Below are positions 38,201 through 53,200 of a DNA stretch of 64,000 nt, one piece after another. A model generated the notes under the pieces. It was not told the DNA's origin. It ran no database searches and saw only the letters and a program-made list of their open reading frames with translations. Positions within the stretch are counted from its first letter, which is position 1; the number at the start of each line of letters is the position of its first letter. The stretch is from the NCBI RefSeq assembly GCF_016086655.4, contig NC_052136.2, forward strand, positions 53,374,492 through 53,438,491, written 5' to 3'. This stretch comes from Lepeophtheirus salmonis (Eukaryota > Arthropoda > Copepoda > Siphonostomatoida > Caligidae). Made by a program: the position numbers and the translations under genes.

Positions 38201-41200
38201 GTCCAAGAAAATTTTCTGAATTGCCTTGATCCATGGAAGGATGTTCTTCGAACCCTCGAGCCTCCTAGCGTACATGCCCTCGGTCAGAAGGTGGCGTGGT
38301 GTTCTTATGAAAGAAACTAATCCCAAGTTGAGTTTCATTGCTCTCCTGATGGTCCTAGAAGCCCGATAGAAGTCATTGGTGAGACAATTCATCGACTTAG
38401 TGAAATATTCCTTTATATTCTTCTTCAAACTTAACAAGACCTTCTCTGGAGAGGTCTTTTTCAATTTTTTTCATCTTGACCAACTTAAAAGTCAGGCTCC
38501 TAGAACACTTAACAATGTCCGTAATCTTCATCAAATCATCTTAAGGGTCTAGGAGATCTAATTTGCAATTATTTTTCGCTTGTTGTATGATGATGATTTG
38601 ACTAAATGATTAGTTGAGTTTGTTTATGTAAAAAGAATGGCGGAAACAGAATATCACGAAAATAATCAATAAGTCTTTTCATAGCAATGAGAAAATAAAT
38701 ATAAATGAACAATCCACGTTTTGCTGCCCTACCCTGTATATGTACTAGGTCAATTGAGAAGTCCCATACCTAACATATAAATGGCACTACTAGAATGATA
38801 AGAATATGTTTTTAGTTAGTCTTAATCCTGAAAAGATGCATGGAAACATTAGACAGCTGTCGGATCATTAGTTTCTGAATTATAGCATTTTGAGTGAAGC
38901 AACTTTTGTTAGTGTGAAAAAGTAGATAAAATTAATTTTGTGTTTTAATAAAATATTGGTTTTGAAGGGAAAAAATATAGTTGAAGCAAAAACTTGGCTG
39001 GATGCCAAGTTTCAGGACACTTCTCCAAGAAAATCAACCATCAAGGATTGGTATGCTAAGCTTAGACGTGGTGAAATGAGCACCGAAGACGGTGAACGTA
39101 TTGGACGCCCAAACAAGGTTGTTACCGTCGAAAACATTAAAAAAATCCACAAAATGAATTTGAATGTCGGTAAATTGAAATTGAATGAAATAGAAGATAC
39201 TCTAAAAATATCAACTTAATGTGTAGATCATAAGATTCACGAATATTTGGGTATGAGAAAACTAAGTGTAAAGTGGTCGCCGCGCAAGCTCACTTTTAAA
39301 CAAAAACAAGGACGAGTTCGATTCGGAGCAAAGTTTGAAGATGATCAAGCGTAATAAACCCCAGTTTTTGCGTCGATATGTGACAATGGATAAACCTTGG
39401 CTCCATCATTTTACTCCAAAGTCCAATTAACAGTCATCCGAGTGGACTGCACACGATGAACCCGCTCCATAGCGTGGGAAAATGCACAATCGGCTGGCAA
39501 GGTTATGGCGTCTGTATTTTGGGATACACATGCAATAATTTTCATTGACTACCTTGAAAAAGGAAGATTCATCAACAGCAACTATTGAATAGTGTTATTG
39601 GATCGTTTGAAAGACGAAATTGCCGAAAAACAGCCGCATTTGAAGAAAAAGAAAGTGCTGCTTCACCAAGACAATGCACCTTGTCACAAGTCAGCGAAAA
39701 CGATGGAAAAAATCCCTGAATTGGTCTTCGAATTGCTTCCTCATCCACCTTGTTCTCCAGATTTGGTCCTTAGTGACTATTTCCTGTTCTCAGATCTCAA
39801 AAGAATGCTCGCTGTGAAGAAATTTTCGTCGAATGAAGAGGTGATCGCCGAAACTGAGGACTATTTTGAAGCAAAGAACAAATCGTACTACAAAAATGGT
39901 ATTCAAAAGTTGGAGGATCGATTTAATCATTGTATCCCCCTTGAAGGGATTCATGTTGAATAAAAAAATTAATTTTGCCAAAAATGTGTTTACTATGGTA
40001 GGCCGGGGACTTTTCAATTGATTATTTTATTTTTTGTTTCTTCAATTTTTAGTTATAAAGCCGTGAACGGGACAGAATAATGTACCATTTATCGACTTCT
40101 TTGTCATACCTTCTAAGTATGTAAGAATCTGATACAAAGGATTGAAAAAATAAAAAAAATATTCATTATACTACCCTATATACGTAAACAACTTTATATT
40201 TAGCCAAAGTATACTTTTTTTGAGAAAAAAAAGAGGAGTTTTACATTATTATTGATAGTAATAATTTAAAGTATGCGTACGTCAATTGCTTTTGCAAGTT
40301 TGCTTAGTTATTTAAATACAAAAAAAGTATATTTATGGGAATCATTGGCCTGTGAAAAAAATTGAACAAATAAAAAAGGACGGCAATATGTTGACATGAG
40401 AAAAATGAACTTTTAATAGATCTGAGGTACAAATATGAAACAAGATGAAAATGATAAAAATATACTTTTTTATCTTTTTTAACTTAATATAAAAGCAAAA
40501 AGAAAATTGAAATATACTATTCAGCTCTATAAAATAAAATTTTAAAAGGAACTTGACGGAAACAATACATAGATGTGACCCGTCAACACACAAAACAATT
40601 TGTAGTTTGGATTAAATTTCTAGTCATTTATCAACAATCGTGAATTTAAGTATCATAAATCTCATTTAAACAGTGGTTAAGACTTTTGGATGTCTTAACT
40701 CAACTCAAAAAATTTAATTATCCCTATAAGTATGTCTTTCAAAAGTAGGCATGTATATAAAAATGAACAATGTTATAAAAAACATGAAGATTTTTTTTTG
40801 TTTACTCACATTTTGAAATTATATTTGAATTGAAATCAAAAAATACTAAATTGATAATACTTTGGTAAGAGAAAAAATTCATTTACCCTTACGTTATTTT
40901 CCCTTTAAATACTAATGTATTTATTTCCTGGGGTCTTTAAGTCCCCTTATAAAAAAATGATTTTTGTATTCACAGGTTTTTCCATTAAATGATATATCAG
41001 ATTGTAATATCGAGAAATATAACTATCCTTTTAACAAAGCCCTTACCTTGTATTTTATTTCTTGTCTTTATGATGTAAGATAAATCTTTAAAATTGTAGT
41101 TTACAAACAAATAATGATAACCCTCAGGAATAAATTGAAATTAAAAAGTAAATTCAAATTGTTTTAGAGATTTTTTTGTGTCCTTATCTTCTTTTCTATT

Positions 41201-44200
41201 TTTCCTCTTTGGTTCCAGTTTCAAAATTCTTATATCCAAACTCAATTATATCACAATATTTTCCATTAATCAGAAACTACCAATACTATGACTAATTTAT
41301 AGTAATTCTTATAATATTTAAGATATTTAATGACGCTTATAAATCAGGACATTGTAGAAAGAACAAAATAAGCACGGTAAAAAAAGAAAAACAAATGATC
41401 ATCTTTGAAAATTCCAAGTACTCTAAGAAAGTTAGAAATGGTTTTGTAACAACAAATACACTTATTTATTTCGATTAATTAGAGTATGTTCATGATTATC
41501 CTAAATATCGTAACCTAGATATGATTTAAAAAAAATCATTATATAAGTTAAAGAACATTAGTTGAAAATAAGGATCTCTAAGACACTCTAGGAAATAAAA
41601 ATATGTATGTTACTGTTTTCATAATCTGACATTATAAATAAACAGATAGTTCAATTAAGATCATATTTTTAACTCTAAAATACGGAAATAAAAGAAAAAT
41701 ATCAAAATATTTTAAGTAAATTCTACTATGAAATTGTTTACTAACTGTTCATTCCCCCTAAAAAGACTATAAACTAATTCCTCTTTTTATGAAAGTAATT
41801 TGTATCTGCCTTTTTAGTAAGTAGAAAGTAGTAAAACATGACTTAATTTAGAACATTTATACTATTATCTACAGATGCTTATTTCTTTACTTTATTCTTG
41901 ATAACCTCTTTATTATTTGTATCTGAAAACATTTTCAGATAATGAAATAAAGTAATTTTTCGAAATAAATTTTTTTAATTAATATTCTCCATTATATCGC
42001 TGAGGTCTTAATCTATCCACATACTGAAATATCCGTGTAATATCTGGCATATACAGGGTAGTTCAAAATGGTACCACTATTCAACGTGAAAAAACTTTTG
42101 CTCGTCCTGTGTTTCAATTTATTCAGACGTGATACAATACTTTAGACATTTATTAACCACACAATGACAGATATGATTTACGAATTTGACCTCCATTGCT
42201 CTCCATGACGGCCTTCAAGCGGCTATGGAAGGTGGGCTACACACTGTCAATGTAGTCCCTTCCCATGAGTCTCCACTATTTATCCACGGAAAACTTCAGG
42301 GCAGTGACATTTGTGCGGTGTGATCTGCAGGACTTGGACTCAACTTGCCACCAGATAGAGTAATCTAAAGGTTTCAGATCGGGGCTTAGGGGAGCCCAAT
42401 AGTTCTTGGGCCGAACTCCATGTTCTTTTCCATCCAGGCTTGCACAATATTGGTTGTGTGGGCGGGTGTCCCGTTCTGCTCGATGACGTAGGACGCCTTG
42501 CCAACTTCTTGGTGATCTAAAGACCTACGGGAGTACCTTGGTCTTCAAAATCTTCAAGTAGTCGTGTAAGTCCTTCGTCTTCCAACAGGATGGAGCACCC
42601 GCCCACTTGTCTTGGACACAGGGTGGAGTCTTTTTTTTCGGTAAAATTGGCCATGGACATGGCGAGTTTGGCCTCAAATGCCTTTTGGCCATTTTTGGGT
42701 CATTTTGTACGGCCTTTCGGTATTTGGCTCGATTTTAAGGCTATTCCCCTATTTCATAAGCTTTCTGACCCTGTAGACTATGTGCCTCTCGATCTCGACA
42801 TTCTTGACAATTTCAGGCATGCTATGGCAGGCTCAAATCAAAGCAGTAGTTTGATTTCTTTTTAATTCCATTTTTGTTTACAAGAATAACAGACGCGATA
42901 ACAATATCTCATTCGAAAGCTTAAAAAGTCAGCTGTTACGTGAAACATCGGAAACTTACGAATTACTACACCTCGAAAAATTAATATGTATTATTGGTAT
43001 ATCCATTTTGTACTATGCAGTATCTTATTTTTGTTGCATTTTCTCTGTAAAGGGTTAACCCATTAAGGACGGCGCTAAGATAAATCTACGTTCAACTTAT
43101 GTCTGATGGCATATTAATTTCGACGAATATGATTAAATTTTTTTCCCTTCCCTTATGTTTTTAAATTTTAATCATAATTGGGAGATACTACGGTGCAACA
43201 ATGAAATATTTTTTTTATTTGTTTTCCACAGTAATTTTTCACGTAGATATATTTACACTCCGTTTGTACATAAAAAATAACAATTTGGGATAATAAAATA
43301 GTATTTTAAAAAGTATATAAAATATTATTATTTTATTTATTTTTAACTGGCAGTGTTAGCCCTTCTAAGTAAATATGCAAAAATACCCAAATATATCTAA
43401 ATTGACGATAGTATGATTCCATATATTGGAAAGCATTATCCCAAGCAATATATCCAAGCTGCCCAAAGTATTTGGTTTCTAAATGTGGACAATGTGTTCG
43501 AGCGGTCCGTATCTTCATTCTTTTGATTTATATCTGAGTAGGGAGCCAGAAAGTGTAAAAAAGAATGTCTCAAAAATTCGATTGGGATGAAAAGTTGTTC
43601 TAAAATTGATTGAGCAAGCAAAACTTCCAACAAATAAAAGACATAAGATTATTTTTGACAACCACTTTACATTCATTTACTTAATAGAATTACTATTATG
43701 TAAAGCTATGGAAATCTAGCATCAGGCACATGTTGGGACAACCGTACAGAAAAAAGTCTTTTATCAAGAAAAGACCACATAAAAAAAGAAAAAAAAGAGG
43801 TTCATATAATTTTTGTTTATCATACCAAATTATGCTTCTTCGTTGGAAAGATAACAAAGAATTGCATATTGCCATACATTTCAGATATTTGTCTACAAAG
43901 AAATGTCGAAGATGGGACCGAAAAAATAAATAGATATGTATCCGGATGGTGGAAAATATCCAGTAAGAATGCGTGCTAAAAAAATTGTAGTGACCAATGT
44001 TTTCCTTTATGGTGTCATCGACAGTAAATAAAGCTTATCAATTTATGAAGATAAAAGGAATAAAAATGACAAAATAAATTAAGTAATTAATAAAATGCAT
44101 TTATTGAAAAATTAGGGATCTATGATTGCAAAAGTTAAGGAACACCGAATTTGCAATACAATTATATACATTCAAAGCAGATTGAACCTTCAAAATTTGA

Positions 44201-47200
44201 CAGAAAATATTACTGGATAAGTCCCACACAGATAACGAAAGTTTGCAAAGAATTTAATGCAAAATTTCCCTTTATTTGTGATAAATGTGAAGTATTCTTT
44301 AAAAATACTACATTCCATAGAAAAATAAAATAAAATAAAACTAATATTAATTGGTTTTAATATTTTGTGTATGTAGTTAAATTAATGGGTTAATTTGATA
44401 TGCATTTTTTGGTTATCACATATTTACAAGTTTTCAAATCAAATGTTCAGTTTTTGAAAAATTGCTTTTATACGCAATATTTGAGTAAAGGAAAAATATA
44501 TTAGAAATATTTTATATCCGTTCAAAAATGAATAAAATATTTCATTATTATAATATTAATAACTTTAGCCTGTTGGAGAATACTTTTTTTTATCTAAAGT
44601 TAATTCCAAATAATTGCAAAGGAAACTACAGATAAAAAATATTCTGATTTAGTTCTTGTTTAGGGGAGTCTAGAGCTAATCTAAATCAAAAGATATTTCA
44701 TGCATTTATTAAAAGTAATGTTGTAGCTTGTCGGTATTTATGTACAAAAATATTCTTTAATTTTCTTTTAATTAGAATAATTCACAAATGAGGACTGTCC
44801 CCATTTATAAATTATTTTAAATTTAATAAAATGTAATAGGTAAACTAAATCAATTGGTTGAAATTATGATATTTCAAATGTGCACTCCAATCGAAAAATG
44901 CCAGATTATTAACATCAGTGTTGAGTAATCCATGATCATATTTGTTTCTAACATTGATACCAAGTTATAAATTAGTTCATGGATTTTAGCTTCATTTTAT
45001 TTCTTAATGTTCCTTTAATTGGTTACATGGAGTTAAACTGATTAAGTATAAGTAAATATTTTAGTATTACATTTACTCCCTCTAACCTAGGAATCTTATT
45101 GGTGAAATCCATATTCCTAGACTATACTTGTTTCTCTAGGAATCGCCTGTGTGCAAACGCACACACATTAAGTTCAAGGGAATAACTTTTTCAAAGCGCT
45201 TAGTCCCTGAGCTACGGGGATTCCATAGATTTTTATGATTCTAGATGGAAGAGAAATTTCTCTAATTTTTTTTAGTTAGCACAATAAAAAAAAATTGTCC
45301 TATCAATTAAAAATTTATTAGATATTATGGATAAAAAAAGAAAAAAAAGGTTGTAAATGACATGGATAACATTATAAAATTTTGAATAAATTATATTTTT
45401 CCGTAAATAGCTCATTCTTAAGATTAATCTTCCACGTAATCTACTTTTATTTTTGAAAGAACACGATTTAAATCTATATTTGTTTGAGTTCCGACAAATT
45501 TGAAATCTTCTCTTAAAAACTTTTGCACCTTTAATTCCATTTAATCACTTTTCCATTTACGCCTCACCTCAGCCATTGACATTATACTATTTGCTTGTTT
45601 AACTTCTATTCTAATCCTACAGAATGTAAAACATCTTTCTAGTCTAGGAAGAATAATCAATTTAAATGTAAAATATATATTAATTTTTAACAAATTGACG
45701 GTAACTTATTGCATCAAAACAGTAATTTATAAGAAAACGTACGATATAAACTCAGTGTTAAATTATTATTTACTTAATATTTTTATACAATAAGTTAAAC
45801 ATTGATTCTTAATTTATTACATATATGTCTTATGCTAAGAAACCCTTACTAAATTTATTAAGAGTTATGTTTAGTGACTTTTTGATTAAAAAACAATACT
45901 GAGATTATCTCTTTATACCTTAAAAATTTGTATTGAAACATTCATTGTTCAAATTTGCTTATTAATTACAAAACTAAAGTATTAGTTTCAAACAAAAAAT
46001 GGTAATATTTGAAATAAAAGTATAACTGAATTTATTTCAGCAAATTATTAAATGAAACTTAGTTTTCAGAATCAAAATTAAAAATAATAATTATGACTTT
46101 TTTTTTAAACTAATTCTTGTACGTAATTATTATTTTCTTTTTTGTAAAATACATCTAACTTACTTGTATTATAATTAGCTTCCTATATTTCTTGGGGAAT
46201 ATGTAAACTTAGTTATAAAGATAACTAGTTAGTGTTATTGTTTTATTATCTATTTCAAGTTTTAATTACGAATATTTTATTTGGTTCTAACTTTTTCTCT
46301 CTCAAACCAAGAAATAATACAAAAAAGAGAAAAATATTATTTTATTCATAAACTAAATTTGATTTAAATTTAAATCACTTGCGAATTTTATGAAATAAAT
46401 TTTACATTTTTTAAATATTAACATACCTTAGAATAGATCCAAATATTATTAAAATCCATAATTCAATATCAGTTTGTGATCCTGAGTATAAGGTTGGATA
46501 AAGGGAAGAAAGAACTGTTCCGATGAGAACGGCATTAAATTGATTTAATCCGTTTGTAACATTACAGAAGGGTTGATCAAAAATCTAAAGAAATTTAATT
46601 CAATTTATAAATATACATATATATCCAGAGATATTAAAAAGATTAAATTTTACGCACTAGATCAGTTTTTCTCAAACGTCTCCTCAAGAATGATGTAAAA
46701 TAATTTCAAGTAGGAAATAAAATATTATTTAAATTTTTTTTTGTTTAAAATACTCAAAAAAATTCATAGACTATTTAGCACACTAGTCAAAAATGTTTAA
46801 AAATGAGCTAAATTAAGAAAACAGTAAAGATTTTTTTTTTCATTGACTATTGATAAAAGAGGTAAAAATAATGTCTAAGTAGCTTAATGCTAGAAAAACT
46901 AATTTTTCCTTTTATTCACTTATGGATAAAAATGAAATTAATAAAATGTCAACTCACTTTCAACTACCAAATGTTAGTAGTAAAATAACTTAAAGGGACA
47001 TTTGAATTATCAAGTTTCCGTACGGTAAAGAAATGTTATTATGAATCATGTAAATTAGAACATGTGGAATTAGTGTTATTATAATATTTACTTAAAATAA
47101 ATGAACTTATGTCGAATGCTAATTGGGAGCATTTTTGGAATGTTAAAAGAAAGGAACCAAGCACCACTTTAGTAACCCTTATAATTTTAAAAATGTGTAT

Positions 47201-50200
47201 GACGTAATATTAAATCTGCTTTAATTAGCTGTGACGAGGGAGGAGGAGGAGAAGGAAGTAAACAAAAACAGGGACAGGATTTACTCCTATGTAGATCTTA
47301 AATTTTACTATGAGTTCAACTAGGACTTAAAATTATAGCTCTGCAACAAATCTTCATATGCATTTAATTGAAAGTTCACTCCTCAGGAGTTACATAATAA
47401 TAATTACAGCTTAGGAAAGGAAAATCAATCTTTAATTTCCTAACTCAAAAAACAAAAAATAGGCGAACTAAAAACTACACTAAATTTTCAAAAATACTTT
47501 TAATAAATGTCAGAAGGGAAAATGAGCTCATTTGTCATGTAAAAACTTACTACTTCTTTTTTCTTGTACGAGGAAATTGTGTTAATGTACCCACCCATGA
47601 TTAAAGATGCATGCATTTTCACCTTTCTCAATATTTATATCAGTTTATGATATGTTGGAATGTGAATATTGTCTAAATTGCGTTGAGCATAAGGAAAAAT
47701 GCCCTACAAAATATGGCAACATTGAGAGGTGACAAATATCTGCTGACAACGTTCAGTACCGAGTGGTCCACCGAATACTTTTAATTTGAAACTTCAACAA
47801 GAAATAACTTATTATTTAATAATATAATTTCAAAGAAAATAATATTGTAAATAGATGTGTGTCTAAGCTCTCTCAATCATTAATGTAGCCACCCTTAGAG
47901 CAATGATAGTTCCAGGCAGCAGTGGAATGCTTGACACACGGTATGGATGTAGTCCTCTGTCATGAAGGCCCAGTGCTAGCTGATAGTAGGTTTGAGAGCC
48001 TCGGTGTTTGGAAGACGGATATTCCTCTCGACATGCACCCAATATTTGTAGTCGAGGGTGTTAGATTCAGGACTGTGATGGGGCCAAAAGTGTAAAAAAG
48101 GATTTAAAAGAAACACAAAAAGTCTTGAAACGGAGGAGATGGGGTTCTTTCATTGCTGGTGTCACCCTCACAAAGTTCTTTTACCCACTTTCTTGATAAA
48201 TCTCTGGACAATTTCGTGTTCCACCCCCATATCTCTTACATGGGCCCTCATTGACTTAAGGGACTGGTCTGAACTACTTTCATTAACTCCTTCGGATCTA
48301 GTTGGTCTTTTTAAGAGATCATTCTTCCTTTTCAAGTTTTCATACATGCTGACAGCGTAGTTAGTTGTTTTGGAAACACCCAACTCCTGGGAGTGCGCGA
48401 ATGGAAAATCGTCAATCACATTCAAATGTTATTTTCTCAAATTGTACGTAAGCTATTTATTACTGAATTAGTATTTATATTTCGAAGCAGATAAACTATA
48501 AAGTTTTTTGCTCAACGGTACATTATAATTTCCAAAATAAGTAGAAATAACTAATAAAAACATTTGAATTTTTATCATATTATCAAATATGAACTTTAGG
48601 ATAACTTCAGTTTAGCCAATATTCATATCCCTAATGATTAATATGCATGTAAGTGAGAGGAGATAGATACATAACTTTTCAGTTTTTGTTTTAGATTATT
48701 AACTGACGGTTGGATTGACTAAGACAGAGTTGGAGATGGCTCAATAGTTAAAAATTCAATTCGTGTAAGAAATTCATAAACTAAACAAAATTAAATGGTG
48801 TTAAGGACTAAATATGGAGAGTTTTCGAGGTCTTGAATTAATTACTTTCATTTACATATTGCATATGAAGAGATAATAAGACCGACATATATATCAATTA
48901 CTGGCCATTTATCTATATTATGGAATATGGATCGTATAAATTTACTTTAATTCAGTGAAGAATAAATAAAAACAGGGGTAAAATAATAACACTTTTACGA
49001 ACTACTTTGTACCGAACGTTAAAATTTACATCCTTTTGAATTAGAGCACATTATATCAACTAAAAAAGTAATAAATAATTTTGGTAAACGGTAACATGAA
49101 ATGAAAAACTGATTTTTTTTTTTAAATGTCAAAAGATTTTTCTTTGTATAAACTTCTATTGACAATTAAATCAATGAATCGATTGGTTTGGTTCTTTTCA
49201 TAAAGTATGTAAAATTTAGTTTATAAAAACTTTGAATGGCAAGATATTAATGTTTTCTTCGAAAAATTTGTTTTATTATTAGGAAAAACAAGTTTATTTG
49301 ATTCATAACAAGGAAAATATATTTTGTAAACAACATAAAACTCAATGATATAAACATTACAGTAATAATTTTTATAACTTATTAATAACTCAAATTACCT
49401 ATTAATAAAATAGGATATTTTCTTACAAATTTCAAGAGCTTGGAAAATCATGATATATAAATATAATGTTCTTTAAAAAACTGAAAATTAAAGGCAAGTA
49501 AAAACTTGATTAATTCATATACCATTTGAAAAAAAAAAACAAACATATTTTATTCATTGCATGTAAAAAAAAAAAATCTCATGACAAAGTCATATAATTT
49601 TTTATTTTCGTAAATTTATATGTATGTGCAGGTTTAAGAAAAGGAAAGCCATCATTTTTAATGGATTTTCTTCATTAATATTAATATTTTTGGGAATTAA
49701 AACTCTGTTCACAAGACGGTCAAACTCAACCATTTTCATTATAACACCGATATTTTTGCCACTTAGCTTTCCACAGCAAGGTGCATCCAGTACATCAAAA
49801 TGACTAAAACATAATCAATGAATCCAAAATTGTGCATGATTGGCTGTTATAATCATAATCACTATTCACTTTTTCGGCCACTTAGCTTGCGTTTACTCCA
49901 TTATTTAAGAAAAACTGTAAGATATGAAGTATTTTCTCTTTGCTGAAGTCCATGTTTGACACTTGATCAAATAATACTAAATCAAACATTTAGAAAACTA
50001 GGGTATCATGTTTTTTAGTACATAATATTATCTTTTTAACGTTATCTAGTGTAAACCACACACAAGTTTTGTAATGATGAAAAAGGCATGATTTTTTTAA
50101 TCAAGAGGGTAGAGATTAAGTGTTTTAAACTTTTTTTTATTTATAAAAAAAAGTACAATAAATATTAATACACAGACAAGCATGAACACGCTATCTTAAA

Positions 50201-53200
50201 GATAGCCAAAGAAAAATAGCTTATTTATGTTAAAATTTTAAACTAAAACGATTTACTGTGCTCGATTATATCAATTTTTAGCATACTATTTGGGGTCACT
50301 AAAGTGTTCTTTGGTTTTCAGCTTGTGGTAGATTTCATTATAGCCAAAAATAATCTTGTAAACATTTATGCATATGTTGATGACGTTACTATCTGTAGAA
50401 AAGATCACATTGAGTACTATAAAAATCTACAAGTTTTCATGAAAGCTGTAGATAAGTATGGCTTGACAATAAATGAGAATATTCAACCACAAAAATAAAT
50501 CTTTCAGTATGTCAAATAGAAAAGGGTATGATGAAACTGGATCCAAATCGAGTGGAGTAACACATAAGAATTCCTGAACCTAGGAATAACAAAGAGTTAC
50601 AACGAATCTTGGGGGTGTTTGCCCGTTATTCTCGATGGATACCATCTTTCTCAACGAAGTTAAAGTCCATGATTCACCCTCAAGATTACCCTTGGAATGC
50701 AAATGCTAAAGATTATTTCACAAAAATGAAGAAGGACTTTGGAAATGCATTCATCATAGTTTTTGATCCAATGGAAAGATTTACAGTAGAGACAGATACT
50801 TTGGAGAGTGCCATCGGGGCCTTCTTGAGTAAATGTGGAAACCCGGGTAATTTCTATTTTTCGAGATTGTTGAATAGGTCTGAGAGGCATCATTCTGCAG
50901 TAGAAAAGAATGCGTATACAATTGTAGAAGCTTTATGAACTTGGAGGCATTTTTTGCTTCTTACAGATCTGAAAGCTTTGAGTTTCGTGTTTAACCAAAT
51001 ATATTCTAGTAGGATCAAGAATAAGAAAATTTATATGTAGAGATTGGAATTGTAGTGCTTTTCTTTTGAAATTCAATATTAACCTGGAGAGAAAAATGTG
51101 ATTGCAGATCAATTGTGGAGAATGTGTGGTATAATGTTTGATAAGTCATCTGATGAACTGCAGAGTATTCATGATAAATTATACCATCCTGGGATTACCT
51201 GACTGTTCCACTATGTTAAATTTTGTAACCTCCCATTTTCTATCAAAGATTTCAGGAAGGCGAGCTCCACTTGCAAGAAATGCCGTTAACTGAAACCTAA
51301 ATTCATAAGGAATGACAGTAACAAATTATTTAAAGTTACTCAGCTTCTTTAGAGGGTTAGCCTTGATTTTAAGGGAACCTCACATTCAAATATCAAAAAA
51401 AAAAAAATATGTTCTTACCTAAGAAGATGAAAATTCAAGATTTCCTCTCACTTATCTATCTGTAGATCACTCCTCTAATTCTGTGATTAGATGTCTTCTG
51501 GATTTTGGTTCCATTTTAGTTTTACCGGAATATATTCACTCGGACTGAGGATCTGTTTTTATGTCGAAAGAATTGAAGACTTATCTAACTCAAGGATGAG
51601 TTAGATAAGTCGGTCTAAGCCTGACAATTCTCAAGGGAACGATATAACAGCATTGTTTGAAAGGCTTTGACATTAGCTCTCAAGTCTGTGGAGCTGCCTA
51701 TGAAGAACGGGAATTAGTAATCAAGCTCTAAGATCTATCAGAGGCTTACTCTGTACTATTTCTAATCTGACTCTACACGAAAGGATGTTTAGTTATCAAA
51801 GGAAGATGGGCCTTCATCTCAATACCATATGATTATTAGAAACAGAGACGGCACTTCTTTTTTTTTCTTCTTAACTATTATTATTTATTCTTTACCAAAA
51901 CAGACAAACATAATTATAAAATAATAAGTAAATAAGTCCATATTAATAACAAAATACACATAAGCATTATAATTATAATAAAAAAACTTTTATAAATTCA
52001 TTCTTATTTTGAAAATGAGACAGTACAACTTAACAATCACGTGAGAAACAATCAAAACGTTCCTTTAGTTAAAAAGGTTGATTTAAAGGAAGTGAATCCT
52101 ACGTACACACATGTCCTCATCGAAAATGGAAGAGGTAGTTGATAAAAAAAGAGTTGTGAACACAGTAAAAGAAGTAGATGAGGAACAACCATTGAAAACT
52201 GTCATAGATAATTATAGTACAGAGCCCAAAAGATCTGATTGAGAACGGTGATGTCCCTCTTTTTTAGGAATTGATAATTAAAAAATAAATAGAACAATAG
52301 ACCGAAGGGAGGATATGGTGTTATATTGTCCATCGTTTTTAGTGAATGTTATTATTATCTTGTTTATATTGTGTTTGTTTATGAAAGTATTGATGCTTTC
52401 TTAGTTGGATATTAGTGATAGTAGATGTTAGTCGAATAAAGCCAAATTTTGGGTTAAAAAAGGAAGTACATATAGTGAACACATCTATATTTTGTATATA
52501 CTAAGGTTTAAAATCATGTCCTAAAAAGCGGGAGCGGCTTTTTCTAGTTGGGCATCTGAATAGGATTTTTTTATTTTCAAACGCTTTTGTGATTATTATT
52601 TCATTCTTGAAGACAAAACATCGCAGTATAAAGTAATAGCTATTGCAGAGGTACATTCAGGACGAAGAGTATCAATGAGGCTTTGCTCGGGAGTTATTGG
52701 TAAGTGTAAGTCTTTATTGGACTCGTTGTAGAATTGATGATCAACATCAGAGTAATTTCAGAATAAAATTTCGTTGCTATAAACGAAGTGGATTTTGTGT
52801 TTTCTTCTTTTTTCTCACAGCTGATCTAATAAACGTCGTGGAATTTTCTATTTCTTCTATGATTACAAATGGGCGAAACATATATTATGAATCTATGTGA
52901 ATAGAACTTGTCTTTTTTGATAACCATTAATTTATTTACAAAAGGATATACCCTCTACATTTAATAAAATTAAGTAATTTAAGTTGTCATTTCACAGGTC
53001 CAGCATACAATACTGAAAAAGTATTCAATTTGTTCACTGATGTTTATAGCATCATATGCAACAACTAATAAGATAAACTAATGTTTTATAATACTAAGTA
53101 TCCATTTTAATGTTTCAGTAGCAACAAGAACGTCCCTCTATTATAATTTGAAGAGATAAGGAATGATAAATGGTGAAAGAAAAACCTCAGAGTGTAAATA

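Larger units (their letters stand above)
19536..46426 (-). other. Urea transporter intron B/C (26.9 kb)
   Basis: Interval between exons B and C. It holds LINE fragments (20.4-21.0, 29.6-30.6 kb), MITE and TIR elements (25.6, 30.9-32.8 kb), mariner relics and the 35.4-44.4 kb DNA transposon cluster listed separately. Stretches 21.0-25.6, 25.9-27.5, 32.8-34.3, 36.2-37.6, 40.0-42.05 and 44.4-46.4 kb show no coding signal. Confidence 0.75.

Noticed and set aside
42590..42865. Plus-strand 91-codon frame with Phe/Leu-rich text
   Set aside because: Antisense shadow of the transposase N-terminus in the 42 kb element.
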